The notes: generated by a model not told the origin, from the sequence alone. A stretch of DNA of 7,151 bases from Clostridiales bacterium (GCA_012522615.1 JAAYKB010000106.1:1-7151); one strand, 5' to 3'; counted from the first letter of the stretch, positions 1-6,623 are shown. Numbers and translations: made by a program.

Positions 1-1
1 A

Positions 2-103
2 GCACCTCACTAGTACCCCTCACTAGCGCCTCACTACCTGAACGCAAAAAAAGCTTAAAAATTTTCAAAAAAAATTTGCACCCCTCACTTGCACCTCACT
101 ACC
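2..103. repeat. Short interspersed CCTCACTA repeats upstream of the his promoter
   Basis: Five copies of an octamer CCTCACTA (one ends in T) start at 5, 18, 29, 83 and 94. They form a cluster of three and a cluster of two separated by an A/T-tract stretch at about 45-77. The 11-mer GCACCTCACTA occurs exactly at 2-12 and 91-101, and ACCCCTCACT at 15-24 and 80-89. Read on the - strand the unit is TAGTGAGG. The stretch has no credible coding frame. Function is unknown; it looks like low-complexity intergenic repeat DNA. Confidence 0.6.
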
Positions 104-127
104 CCGGCCGTGATAAAATACAGCCGG
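104..127. other. Small inverted repeat (CCGGC / GCCGG) of unknown role
   Basis: CCGGC at 104-108 pairs with GCCGG at 123-127 around a 14-base AT-rich loop. There is no T-run immediately after it on + and none close by on -, so it is not a convincing intrinsic terminator. It could be the end of an upstream transcript or chance. It lies about 30 bases before the -35 box of the his promoter. Confidence 0.25.
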
Positions 128-159
128 AGCAGGGGGGAGATCCGCAGGAAAAATTGTTG

Positions 160-188
160 TTGACACCGCTATATTATCATGGTAATAT
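160..188 (+). promoter_or_regulatory. Promoter of the his operon
   Basis: A perfect -35 box TTGACA (160-165) is followed after exactly 17 bases by TAATAT (183-188, 4 of 6 to the -10 consensus). Transcription would begin near 195, giving a leader of about 60 bases before hisZ. That leader is too short for a T-box riboswitch, and it contains no His-codon-rich leader peptide. It is the only strong promoter-like sequence seen directly upstream of the operon. Confidence 0.75.
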
Positions 189-194
189 ATTACC
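170..194. promoter_or_regulatory. Candidate operator: overlapping palindromes on the his -10 region
   Basis: GGTAATATATTACC (181-194) is a perfect 14-bp palindrome. It overlaps a 20-bp palindrome at 170-189 with a single mismatched pair (177/182). Together they give three half-sites in alternating orientation: TATTATC (172-178), GGTAATA (181-187) and TATTACC (188-194). The array covers the -10 box and the presumed transcription start, where a bound repressor would block RNA polymerase. Histidine-responsive TrpR-family regulators (YerC/HisR type) are described for his operons in Firmicutes. I cannot confirm that this sequence matches their motif, so the regulator is not identified. Confidence 0.55.
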
Positions 195-236
195 GTATTA
201 GCACGCTAAAGCGAAAGCGGCAAGAAAAGCTTATGC

Positions 237-250
237 AAGGAAGTGATTCC
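237..250 (+). promoter_or_regulatory. Extended Shine-Dalgarno of hisZ (decides the start)
   Basis: AAGGAAGTGATTCC closely matches the full complement of the 16S rRNA 3' tail (AAGGAGGTGATCC), differing by one substitution and one inserted T. The in-frame GTG at 243 is therefore part of the ribosome binding site. This favours ATG 255 as the real start of hisZ. Confidence 0.6.
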
Positions 251-254
251 TATT

Positions 255-1451
255 ATGAAAAAGAATCTGCGGGTGACGCCCGAGGGTACGCGCGACCTCT
301 TGTTTGAGGAATGTCTGGCAAGGCGCGAGGCCGAAAGCATCCTTTCAACCCTTTTTCAGCTTCGCGGGTTTTCCGAGGTAATGACCCCGGGTATAGAGTA
401 TTATGACCTGTTTGACGCCGGCCGTCCCGTCCTGCCTGCCGAAAGCATGTATAAGATGACAGGTTCAAACGGGAGACTGCTTGTCATGCGTCCCGACTCG
501 ACCCTGCCCATCGCAAGGCTTACCGCCACCCGCTTAAAGGACGCGCCCCTTCCCGTAAGGCTGTTTTATACACAGGATGTCTACCATCTCAACCATGGAC
601 TGAGCGGCCGCAACGACCAGCAGTTTCAGGCGGGGATAGAGCTTATCGGAGCCTCGGGCGAAAGGGCCGACCTTGAGGTATTGACCCTAGCGGCGGAATC
701 TCTCGGCGTCTGTAACCTCGGCGACTTCCGCCTTGAAATCGGTCATGTCGGGTTCTTTCTGTCGCTGATAGGCGAGCTCGATGTTGACGATGACGTCAAG
801 GATACGATACGCACATTGATTGAGGATAAGAATTATGCGGCGCTGAGCGGCCTTCTCGACACCCTCCCGCCGTCCGATACCGTCAGCTTTATCAGAAGCC
901 TGCCCCGCCTGTTCGGAGGGGAAGAGGTGTTTGAGAAGGCGGAACCCCTTTGCCGGAACAAGGAATCGCGCGCCGCCCTCGATTATCTCAGCAAGCTTTA
1001 CAAAATGCTATCCTCTTTGGGGCTTTCCGAACACATTATGATTGACCTCGGAATGGTACACCAAAACGAATACTATACAGGCGTGATTTTCCGCGGATAT
1101 ATCGAGGGAAGCGGCGAAACGGTTATTTCGGGCGGAAGATACGACACCCTGCTCCGCCTGTTCGGCTGCGACCTTCCCGCCACCGGTTTCGGCGTCAATG
1201 TGGATTCGCTTACCAAGATGATGCTCGAAAAGGGCATTGTCGACCCGCCAATGCCGCCCGAGGTATTGATTCACGCCCTGCCGGGGTTTGAGATACAGGC
1301 GCTCAAAAAATCCGGCGAACTCACAAACGAGGGGATTATCTGTGAATTCAGCGTTTTCGATTCTCTCGAGGATGCCAAAAGCTATGCCGAAAAACGCTGT
1401 ATATCAAAGGTATTTGCGGTCGGTGATGAGATTGAAGTTTATGAATTCTGA
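255..1451 (+). CDS. hisZ: ATP phosphoribosyltransferase regulatory subunit HisZ
   Basis: HisZ is a catalytically inactive paralogue of histidyl-tRNA synthetase. It assembles with short-form HisG into the active, histidine-inhibited ATP phosphoribosyltransferase in the cytosol. From ATG 255 the product is 398 residues. The N-terminus TPEGTRDLL matches the family. A class II synthetase motif-2-like segment VMRPDSTLPIARLTATR lies near residues 78-94, followed by the QAGIELIG segment near 125-132. ISGGRYDTLLRLFG near 291-304 and ATGFGVNVDSL near 309-319 are motif-3-like. The HisRS signature RGLDYYTG is degraded to HQNEYYTG, which argues for HisZ rather than a synthetase. About 60 C-terminal residues follow the catalytic-like core and may be a reduced anticodon-binding-like domain. 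It is first in the operon, 32 bases ahead of hisG. A GTG at 243 would add four residues but overlaps the ribosome binding site. Confidence 0.93.
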   Translation: MKKNLRVTPEGTRDLLFEECLARREAESILSTLFQLRGFSEVMTPGIEYYDLFDAGRPVLPAESMYKMTGSNGRLLVMRPDSTLPIARLTATRLKDAPLPVRLFYTQDVYHLNHGLSGRNDQQFQAGIELIGASGERADLEVLTLAAESLGVCNLGDFRLEIGHVGFFLSLIGELDVDDDVKDTIRTLIEDKNYAALSGLLDTLPPSDTVSFIRSLPRLFGGEEVFEKAEPLCRNKESRAALDYLSKLYKMLSSLGLSEHIMIDLGMVHQNEYYTGVIFRGYIEGSGETVISGGRYDTLLRLFGCDLPATGFGVNVDSLTKMMLEKGIVDPPMPPEVLIHALPGFEIQALKKSGELTNEGIICEFSVFDSLEDAKSYAEKRCISKVFAVGDEIEVYEF

Positions 1452-1483
1452 TTCCCGGGCGGCGGAAAGGAATGAGCCTTAAT

Positions 1484-2119
1484 ATGAAACCCATGCGTAT
1501 CGCCCTTACCAAAGGGCGGTTGGAAAAGGATACAATCAGTCTGTTTGACAGGATGGGGCTGGACACAGCCGCGCTGCAGGACAAGGGAAGACGGCTGATA
1601 CTGCCCGTCGGACTGCCGGACGGCGGCAGGTTCGAGGTTGTTCTCGCAAAAGCCGCCGACGTAATCACCTATGTGGAGCACGGCGTCTGCGATCTCGGCG
1701 TGGTGGGCAAGGACACAATCGCCGAATACGGCGGCAGCTTTTACGAGGTGCTCGATTTAGGCTTCGGCAGGTGCAGGTTCGCGCTTGCCGCCCCCAAAAA
1801 CAGCGACTTCTTTAAAGGATACAATACCAAGACGGTCGCTTCGAAATATCCCAACGTCGCAAATTCATATTTCGGAAGCAAGGGCATGGACGTCCGCATT
1901 ATCAAGATAGAGGGCTCGGTCGAGCTTGCCCCCCTGCTGGGACTGGCGGATGCCATTGTGGATATTGTCGAAACAGGCTCGACCCTGCGTGAAAACGGGC
2001 TGGAGGTTTTGGAGGAGGTCATGCCGATTTCGGCGAGGCTGATTGTGAATATCGCCTGCATGAAGCTTCGCAAGAAAGAGATTGAAGCCTTTGTGTCAAG
2101 GATGGAGGAAAATCTATGA
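1484..2119 (+). CDS. hisG: ATP phosphoribosyltransferase catalytic subunit, short form
   Basis: HisG catalyses the first committed step of histidine synthesis, ATP + PRPP to phosphoribosyl-ATP. At 211 residues it is the short form, lacking the C-terminal ACT-like regulatory domain of long HisG, which fits the adjacent hisZ. Visible family features are the N-terminal RIALTKGRL (residues 5-13 from ATG 1484), the VCDLGVVGKD segment near 68-77, and the PRPP-binding stretch near 144-169 with EGSVELAPLLGLADAIVD then ETGSTLR. ATG 1472 is in frame but sits one base after AAAGG, too close to initiate well. ATG 1484 (12 bases after AAGGA) or ATG 1493 is more likely. The stop overlaps the hisD start (ATGA at 2116-2119), suggesting translational coupling. 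Histidine feedback would act through the HisZ-HisG complex. Confidence 0.95.
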   Translation: MKPMRIALTKGRLEKDTISLFDRMGLDTAALQDKGRRLILPVGLPDGGRFEVVLAKAADVITYVEHGVCDLGVVGKDTIAEYGGSFYEVLDLGFGRCRFALAAPKNSDFFKGYNTKTVASKYPNVANSYFGSKGMDVRIIKIEGSVELAPLLGLADAIVDIVETGSTLRENGLEVLEEVMPISARLIVNIACMKLRKKEIEAFVSRMEENL

Positions 2120-3399
2120 TACCAATCGTTGAAACCGACGGTAAAAAAGAATATGCACTTTTTGAACAGCTTGCGGCGAGAACCGGCGAGACCGACCGCC
2201 GGGTCACCGCCGCCGTTCAGGAGATTATCGATAATGTCAGGTCGGGCGGGGACAAAGCGGTTATCGAATATACCCGTAAATTTGACGGCACCGACACCGA
2301 CCTTGCCCCGATTGACCGCGGCAGGCTTGCCGAGATTGCCGAACGGTGCGACAAAAAGGTCTATGCCGCTTTGGAAAACGCCGCCCGCAACATAGAGGAT
2401 TTTCATTCACGCCAACTCCGGCAAAGCTGGTTTACGACGCGGGAGGACGGCGTCATAATGGGACAGCGCGTCCGAGGGTTAAGCAGGGTGGGCATCTATG
2501 TGCCCGGCGGGACGGCGGCCTATCCCTCCTCGGTTCTGATGAACGCGATCCCCGCAAGGATTGCGGGGGTGGGGGAGATTGTCATGGTGACCCCCCCTCC
2601 GAAGGACGGCGGCTTCAATCCCGCGGTCATGGCGGCGGCATATATCGCCGGCGTTGACAAGGTGTATCTGTGCGGAGGGGCGCAGGCTGTCGCCGCCCTT
2701 GCCTACGGCACCGAGAGCATACCAAAGGTTGACAAGATTGTGGGTCCCGGCAATATATATGTCGCGACCGCAAAAAGGCTGCTGTTCGGCATTGTCGATA
2801 TCGACATGATTGCAGGCCCGAGCGAGATTCTCATTATTGCCGACAAGACGGCAGACCCCGCATATCTGGCGGCCGACCTGATGTCCCAGGCCGAGCACGA
2901 CGTCCTTGCCTCCTCAATATTATTGACAACCTCGGCTGAAATAGCCCGGCAGACGGTAAAGGAGCTCGAGCGGCAGCTTGAAACCATGTCCCGCAAGGAT
3001 ATAATTGAGCGCTCCCTGAAGGACTACGGCGCGATTATCGTGTGCCGTGACATGGACGAGGCGGTGGAGTTCGCAAACCGGCTGGCTCCCGAGCATCTTG
3101 AAGTCATGTGCGAACAGCCCATGGACTATCTTGGCAGGCTGGATAACGCGGGTTCGGTATTCCTCGGAAAATACTCGCCCGAACCTCTGGGGGACTACTA
3201 CGCCGGACCCAACCATGTACTGCCCACAAACGGCACCGCCCGTTTCTTCTCGCCGCTGTCGGTTGACAGCTTTCTCAAAAAGTCCGGCTTTATATCATAC
3301 AGCCGTCAGGCTCTCGAAGCGGCGCGCGACGATATAATTACACTGGCTGATGCCGAAGGGCTGGACGCCCACGCAAACTCAATCCGCGTGAGATTTTAA
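2116..3399 (+). CDS. hisD: Histidinol dehydrogenase
   Basis: HisD is a zinc-dependent, NAD-linked dehydrogenase that oxidises L-histidinol through histidinal to L-histidine, the last step of the pathway. The 427-residue length is typical. Conserved blocks appear in order: GIYVPGGTAAYPSSVLMNAIPA (about 126-147), YLCGGAQAVAALAYGT (about 184-199), VDKIVGPGN then YVATAK (205-220), DMIAGPSE (230-237) and DLMSQAEHD (254-262). Expected zinc and catalytic residues are all present: Q258, H261, E326 and H327 (APEHLE), D360 (GDYYAGPNH) and H419 (LDAHANSIR). They align almost one-to-one with the enterobacterial enzyme numbering known for this family. The start follows a strong GGAGG (2104-2108) seven bases upstream, and its ATG overlaps the hisG stop. 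Nothing is missing or broken. Confidence 0.97.
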   Translation: MIPIVETDGKKEYALFEQLAARTGETDRRVTAAVQEIIDNVRSGGDKAVIEYTRKFDGTDTDLAPIDRGRLAEIAERCDKKVYAALENAARNIEDFHSRQLRQSWFTTREDGVIMGQRVRGLSRVGIYVPGGTAAYPSSVLMNAIPARIAGVGEIVMVTPPPKDGGFNPAVMAAAYIAGVDKVYLCGGAQAVAALAYGTESIPKVDKIVGPGNIYVATAKRLLFGIVDIDMIAGPSEILIIADKTADPAYLAADLMSQAEHDVLASSILLTTSAEIARQTVKELERQLETMSRKDIIERSLKDYGAIIVCRDMDEAVEFANRLAPEHLEVMCEQPMDYLGRLDNAGSVFLGKYSPEPLGDYYAGPNHVLPTNGTARFFSPLSVDSFLKKSGFISYSRQALEAARDDIITLADAEGLDAHANSIRVRF

Positions 3400-3428
3400 A
3401 GCTTACCTTATGGAAGGAATGAATTCCG

Positions 3429-4505
3429 ATGCCATATATTCCGGCGCAAAAAACCCGCAGTCTGACCCCGTATGATCCGGTAGAGGGTCAATACCGCGTC
3501 CGGCTTGATGCAAACGAATCCTTTTTGCTCCCGACAGACGAGGACAGGCTGAAAATGGCGTCTGCGGCCGCAGACGTCGCCCTCAACAGGTATCCCGACC
3601 CTCTGGCGGTCGGACTGTGCCGAGATTTTGCCTCTCTTTATGAAATATCGCCATCTTATGTCACCGCGGGAAACGGTTCGGACGAGCTGATTTCGGTCAT
3701 CATGTCGGCCTTTCTGCAAAAGGGCGAAAAGGTGCTCGCCGTGTCGCCGGACTTTGCGATGTACCGCTTTTACACCTCGATAACCGAAACCCCCTGCGTC
3801 ACTCTGAAAAAGAGGGAGGACCTCTCAATCGACGTCGATGCCCTTTTAAAGACGGCGAACGAGGAAAAAGTAAGGCTTATCATATTTTCAAACCCCTGCA
3901 ACCCGACTTCTTTAGGGTTAAATGCCGACGAGGTCAGGAAGATTATCACCGGAACCGACGCCCTTGTCGTGGTTGACGAGGCATATATGGATTTCTGGGA
4001 CCAGTCGCTGATAAAAGAGGCGCACGATTACGACAACCTTATCCTGCTTCGCACCGCGTCAAAGGCATTGGGGCTTGCCGCGCTGCGCGTGGGCTTTGCG
4101 GTTGCCAACAAGGAGCTGACCGGAATCCTGCGCGCCGCCAAATCGCCCTATAACGTCAATGCCGTATCGCAAGCCATGGCAAGGGTAATACTGCAAAACA
4201 GGACATATAAAACGGTCTATAACGAGATTCTGCTGACCTCGCGGGATATGCTGCTGGAAGGACTGAAAAGGCTTGAAACCATGGGACTTATCGACAAGGT
4301 TTACGAGAGCCGCACAAACTTTGCATATATAAAGCTGGGCGATGCCAAAGGGGTTTTTGACTGGCTGGCAGACCGCGGAGTTATAGTCCGCAGGTTCGGG
4401 GACGATCATCTCAGGATAACGGCGGGAAAACAGGAGGAAAACAAAGAAGTGTTAAGCGCAATGGAAGCATATTTAAAAAGAACGAAGGGCGGGACAGATA
4501 AATGA
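3429..4505 (+). CDS. hisC: Histidinol-phosphate aminotransferase
   Basis: HisC is a PLP-dependent fold-type I aminotransferase (aspartate aminotransferase superfamily) that converts imidazole-acetol phosphate and glutamate to histidinol phosphate and 2-oxoglutarate. The 358-residue product shows RLDANESF (25-32), NRYPDP (53-58), the cofactor-phosphate segment GNGSDELI (81-88), SNPCNPTS (154-161) and VVDEAYMDF (181-189). The Schiff-base lysine is K212 in RTASKALGLAALRVGF, and the C-terminal substrate-carboxylate arginine is R329 in HLRIT. Length and motif order are normal. GGAAGGA (3412-3418) lies ten bases before the ATG. An ATG at 3419, inside the AAGGAATGA motif, is out of frame. The stop overlaps the hisB start (ATGA, 4502-4505). 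Confidence 0.95.
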   Translation: MPYIPAQKTRSLTPYDPVEGQYRVRLDANESFLLPTDEDRLKMASAAADVALNRYPDPLAVGLCRDFASLYEISPSYVTAGNGSDELISVIMSAFLQKGEKVLAVSPDFAMYRFYTSITETPCVTLKKREDLSIDVDALLKTANEEKVRLIIFSNPCNPTSLGLNADEVRKIITGTDALVVVDEAYMDFWDQSLIKEAHDYDNLILLRTASKALGLAALRVGFAVANKELTGILRAAKSPYNVNAVSQAMARVILQNRTYKTVYNEILLTSRDMLLEGLKRLETMGLIDKVYESRTNFAYIKLGDAKGVFDWLADRGVIVRRFGDDHLRITAGKQEENKEVLSAMEAYLKRTKGGTDK

Positions 4506-5074
4506 GAACAGGAAAATGCTTGAGAGAAACAAAGGAAACCGATATTTCGGCAGAGCTCTGTCTTGACGGCGGAGAGGTGGAAATATCGACGGGCATCGGG
4601 TTTTTCGACCACATGCTGAATGCCTTTGCCACCCACGGAGGATTCGGCTTGAAGCTGAGGGTCAAGGGCGACCTGAATGTTGACGGACACCACACGGTTG
4701 AGGATACCGGCATAGTTCTCGGCAAAGCCTTGTCCGAAGCTTTGGCCGACAAGGGGGGCATTGCCCGCTACGGCAGCTTTATGCTGCCCATGGACGAATC
4801 CCTGGCGTGGGCGGCGGTTGACGTCAGCGGCAGACCCTTTCTGGTGTTTAACGCCAAATTCACCGAGGAAAAGATAGGGGATTATAACACCTGCCTGACC
4901 TCCGAGTTTTTCCGCGCGCTATGCTTTAACGCCGGAATAACACTGCACTTGAAGGTCGAGTACGGCTGCAACGCCCACCACATGACCGAAGCACTGTTTA
5001 AAGCGGCGGCGCATGCGCTAAGACAGGCGGTCGCCCCGCGCGAAGGCCTGCTGTCGACAAAGGGGACGCTGTAA
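4502..5074 (+). CDS. hisB: Imidazoleglycerol-phosphate dehydratase
   Basis: This enzyme dehydrates imidazole-glycerol phosphate to imidazole-acetol phosphate, which HisC then transaminates. The 190-residue protein is the monofunctional IGPD, without the histidinol-phosphatase domain found in enterobacterial HisB. Metal-binding and catalytic motifs are intact: FFDHML (34-39), the first histidine cluster GHHTVED (62-68), and its internal repeat NAHHMTEALFKAAA (157-170). REGLLSTKGTL at the C-terminus is typical of the family. The enzyme normally forms a 24-mer with manganese between subunits. Translation is probably coupled to hisC through the four-base overlap; only a weak purine-rich site (AAGGGCGGGA) precedes the start. 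Clostridial operons usually carry hisH directly after this gene. Here it is absent. Confidence 0.96.
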   Translation: MRTGKCLRETKETDISAELCLDGGEVEISTGIGFFDHMLNAFATHGGFGLKLRVKGDLNVDGHHTVEDTGIVLGKALSEALADKGGIARYGSFMLPMDESLAWAAVDVSGRPFLVFNAKFTEEKIGDYNTCLTSEFFRALCFNAGITLHLKVEYGCNAHHMTEALFKAAAHALRQAVAPREGLLSTKGTL

Positions 5075-5083
5075 AGCTATAAT
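5054..5083 (+). promoter_or_regulatory. Possible internal promoter ahead of hisA-hisI
   Basis: TCGACA (5054-5059, 5 of 6 to the -35 consensus) is followed after 18 bases by a perfect TATAAT (5078-5083). The pair spans the end of hisB and the hisB-hisA gap, the longest intergenic gap within the operon (40 bases from the hisB stop to ATG 5115). It could give separate expression of hisA-I and hisE. The -35 half lies within coding sequence, so chance is possible. Confidence 0.35.
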
Positions 5084-5114
5084 ACTATACAGTCCGTAAA
5101 GGATGATGGACATT

Positions 5115-6143
5115 ATGATTATCTTGCCTGCGATTGATATAAAGGACGGGAAATGCGTCCGCTTGTACAAAGGCGACTTCGGCACGGTTCATCAGGTGGC
5201 GGAAAGCCCGCTTGAAACCGCGCTGGCTTTCAAAAAGGCCGGCGCGGAATGGCTCCACATGGTTGACCTTGACGGGGCAAAAACAGGACTTGGTGCAAAT
5301 TCGCACATATTCCTTGAAATTGCCGCAAAAAGCGGCCTGAAGGTGGAGCTGGGGGGCGGCGTCCGTGATATGGAAACCCTTGACTACTACCTTTCCAAAG
5401 GAATATCCCGCTGTATTCTGGGCTCCGCCGCCCTGAAAAATCCGCAGCTTGTCCGAAAGGCGGTTGACAAATACGGCGAGCGAATCGCCGTCGGAATCGA
5501 TGCCGTGAACGGGATGGTAGCTGCCGAAGGCTGGCTCGAGGTTTCGGACGTCCCGTATATAGAAATGGCGAAAGAGATGGAGAAGATAGGGGTCAAAACC
5601 CTGATATTTACCGATATCTCAAAGGACGGAACCTTGGAAGGCCCTAATTTTGAACAGCTTGCCGTTCTGACAAACTCGGTTTCCTGCAATGTTATCGCGT
5701 CGGGCGGAATCAGGGATCTCATTCATATCCGATTGCTTGCGGACATGAATATATACGGAGCAATCTGCGGAAAATCGATATACAGCGGTACCCTTGACCT
5801 TGCTTCCGCCATACTGGCAGCCGATCCCGACCGCCTGTTTGCAAAAAATGACCTGATACCCGCAATCGTGCAGGAGGATTCGACGGGCGAGGTGCTGATG
5901 CTCGCATATATGAACCGCGAATCCCTGCAAAAGACCCTTGCGACCGGCACGACATGGTTTTGGAGCAGGTCAAGGCAGGAGCTGTGGAACAAGGGCGCCA
6001 CAAGCGGCCATTACCAGCATGTTGTATCCGTTACAGCCGATTGTGATAACGATACCCTGCTGGTGAAGGTGATTCAGGACGGGGATGCATGCCACACCGG
6101 CTCCCACTCCTGCTTTTTCAAGGATATTGTGCCGAGACATTAA
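5115..6143 (+). CDS. Bifunctional ProFAR isomerase (HisA) / phosphoribosyl-AMP cyclohydrolase (HisI) fusion
   Basis: One 342-residue frame (from ATG 5115) joins two enzymes. Residues 1 to about 236 are HisA, a (beta/alpha)8 barrel isomerising ProFAR to PRFAR. It has MIILPAIDIKDGKCVRL with catalytic-type Asp8, GGGVRD (84-89), VGIDAVNG with the second acid Asp129, DISKDGT (167-173), IASGGIRD (194-201) and the HisA-type phosphate loop ICGKSIYSG. Residues from about 237 to the end are HisI, which opens the PR-AMP ring. It has LIPAIVQ, TGEVLMLAYMN, FWSRSRQELWNKGATSG, the Mg/Zn cluster DCDND (309-313, Cys310) and zinc cysteines 326 and 333 in ACHTGSHSC. The Cys spacing of 16 and 7 fits known HisI enzymes. 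There is almost no linker. The two halves catalyse consecutive steps. ATG 5103 would add four residues but overlaps the AAAGGA site. No hisF lies between the two halves, where it is usually found. Confidence 0.93.
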   Translation: MIILPAIDIKDGKCVRLYKGDFGTVHQVAESPLETALAFKKAGAEWLHMVDLDGAKTGLGANSHIFLEIAAKSGLKVELGGGVRDMETLDYYLSKGISRCILGSAALKNPQLVRKAVDKYGERIAVGIDAVNGMVAAEGWLEVSDVPYIEMAKEMEKIGVKTLIFTDISKDGTLEGPNFEQLAVLTNSVSCNVIASGGIRDLIHIRLLADMNIYGAICGKSIYSGTLDLASAILAADPDRLFAKNDLIPAIVQEDSTGEVLMLAYMNRESLQKTLATGTTWFWSRSRQELWNKGATSGHYQHVVSVTADCDNDTLLVKVIQDGDACHTGSHSCFFKDIVPRH

Positions 6144-6162
6144 ATTTAAGGAATGATTATTA

Positions 6163-6489
6163 ATGGATGATTGCATACTAAACCTTTATGAAACCATATT
6201 GGACCGCCGGGAAAATCCCGTGGAAAACTCATATACAAAATACCTGTTTGATAAGGGGCTTGATAAGATTCTTAAAAAAATAGGGGAGGAGACCGCCGAG
6301 GTTGTCATCGCCGCCAAGAACGGTGTTAAACAGGATACGATAGGCGAGATAGCCGACCTTACCTATCATGTATTGGTTCTCATGGCCCAGCAGGGAATAT
6401 CCCCGCAGGAGGTCGCGGACGCCTTGAACGAACGGCATAAAAAATCGGGGAACTTAAAGACCTTCCATAAAACCGATAAAAATACATGA
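6163..6489 (+). CDS. hisE: Phosphoribosyl-ATP pyrophosphohydrolase (PR-ATP diphosphatase)
   Basis: HisE hydrolyses phosphoribosyl-ATP to phosphoribosyl-AMP and pyrophosphate, the second pathway step, supplying the HisI half of the preceding gene. The protein has 108 residues, a normal size for a stand-alone HisE, and is all-helical of the MazG-like NTP pyrophosphohydrolase fold. Signature residues are KIGEETAEVVIAAKN (39-53, acidic E42, E43, E46) and EIADLTYHVLVLM (62-74, E62 and D65), which together form the Mg-binding site. The segment SYTKYLFDKGLDKILKK precedes them as in the family. AAGGA (6148-6152) lies ten bases before the ATG; an ATG at 6153 is out of frame. In many bacteria HisE is fused to HisI. 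Here it is separate, because HisI is fused to HisA instead. It is the last gene of the operon. Confidence 0.95.
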   Translation: MDDCILNLYETILDRRENPVENSYTKYLFDKGLDKILKKIGEETAEVVIAAKNGVKQDTIGEIADLTYHVLVLMAQQGISPQEVADALNERHKKSGNLKTFHKTDKNT

Positions 6490-6491
6490 TG

Positions 6492-6540
6492 CTAGTCGCT
6501 AGTAGCTAGGTGTTAGGCGTTAGGGCGGCTAGTTCCTAGA
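6492..6540. repeat. Heptad TAG repeat just after hisE
   Basis: Starting three bases after the hisE stop there are seven units beginning CTAG or TTAG, at 6492, 6499, 6506, 6513, 6520, 6529 and 6536. The first five are in exact 7-bp register: CTAGTCG, CTAGTAG, CTAGGTG, TTAGGCG, TTAGGGC. The CTAG tetramers are self-complementary, so weak alternative foldbacks are possible, but there is no GC stem with a T-run. I therefore do not call it a terminator. I could not find a clear terminator for the his operon. Confidence 0.6.
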
Positions 6541-6578
6541 CATTGCGTTAACCTTAATCTCCAGCGATTCGGTATGGT

Positions 6579-6590
6579 CACACCGGTGTG
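6579..6590. other. Perfect 12-bp palindrome
   Basis: CACACCGGTGTG is a perfect inverted repeat with no spacer, in the non-coding stretch after hisE. Without a loop it is more like a protein-binding site than an RNA hairpin. It lies about 57 bp upstream of the -35 box at 6647. A regulatory role is only a guess. Confidence 0.3.
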
Positions 6591-6623
6591 TGCGCCCACT
6601 GCTGTTTTTGCTGAATGAAAAAA

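Noticed and set aside
195..254. Possible T-box or His leader-peptide attenuator before hisZ
   Set aside because: The leader is only about 60 bases, has no T-box sequence and no run of His codons. The one short frame from ATG 233 is not His-rich and runs into hisZ.
1741..2406. 221-codon open frame on - strand across hisG/hisD
   Set aside because: It is a shadow of two well-supported enzymes on the + strand; its sequence has no family features.
6490..6610. Intrinsic terminator for the his operon
   Set aside because: No GC-rich stem followed directly by a T-run was found. The TTTTT at 6604-6608 is not preceded by a proper hairpin.
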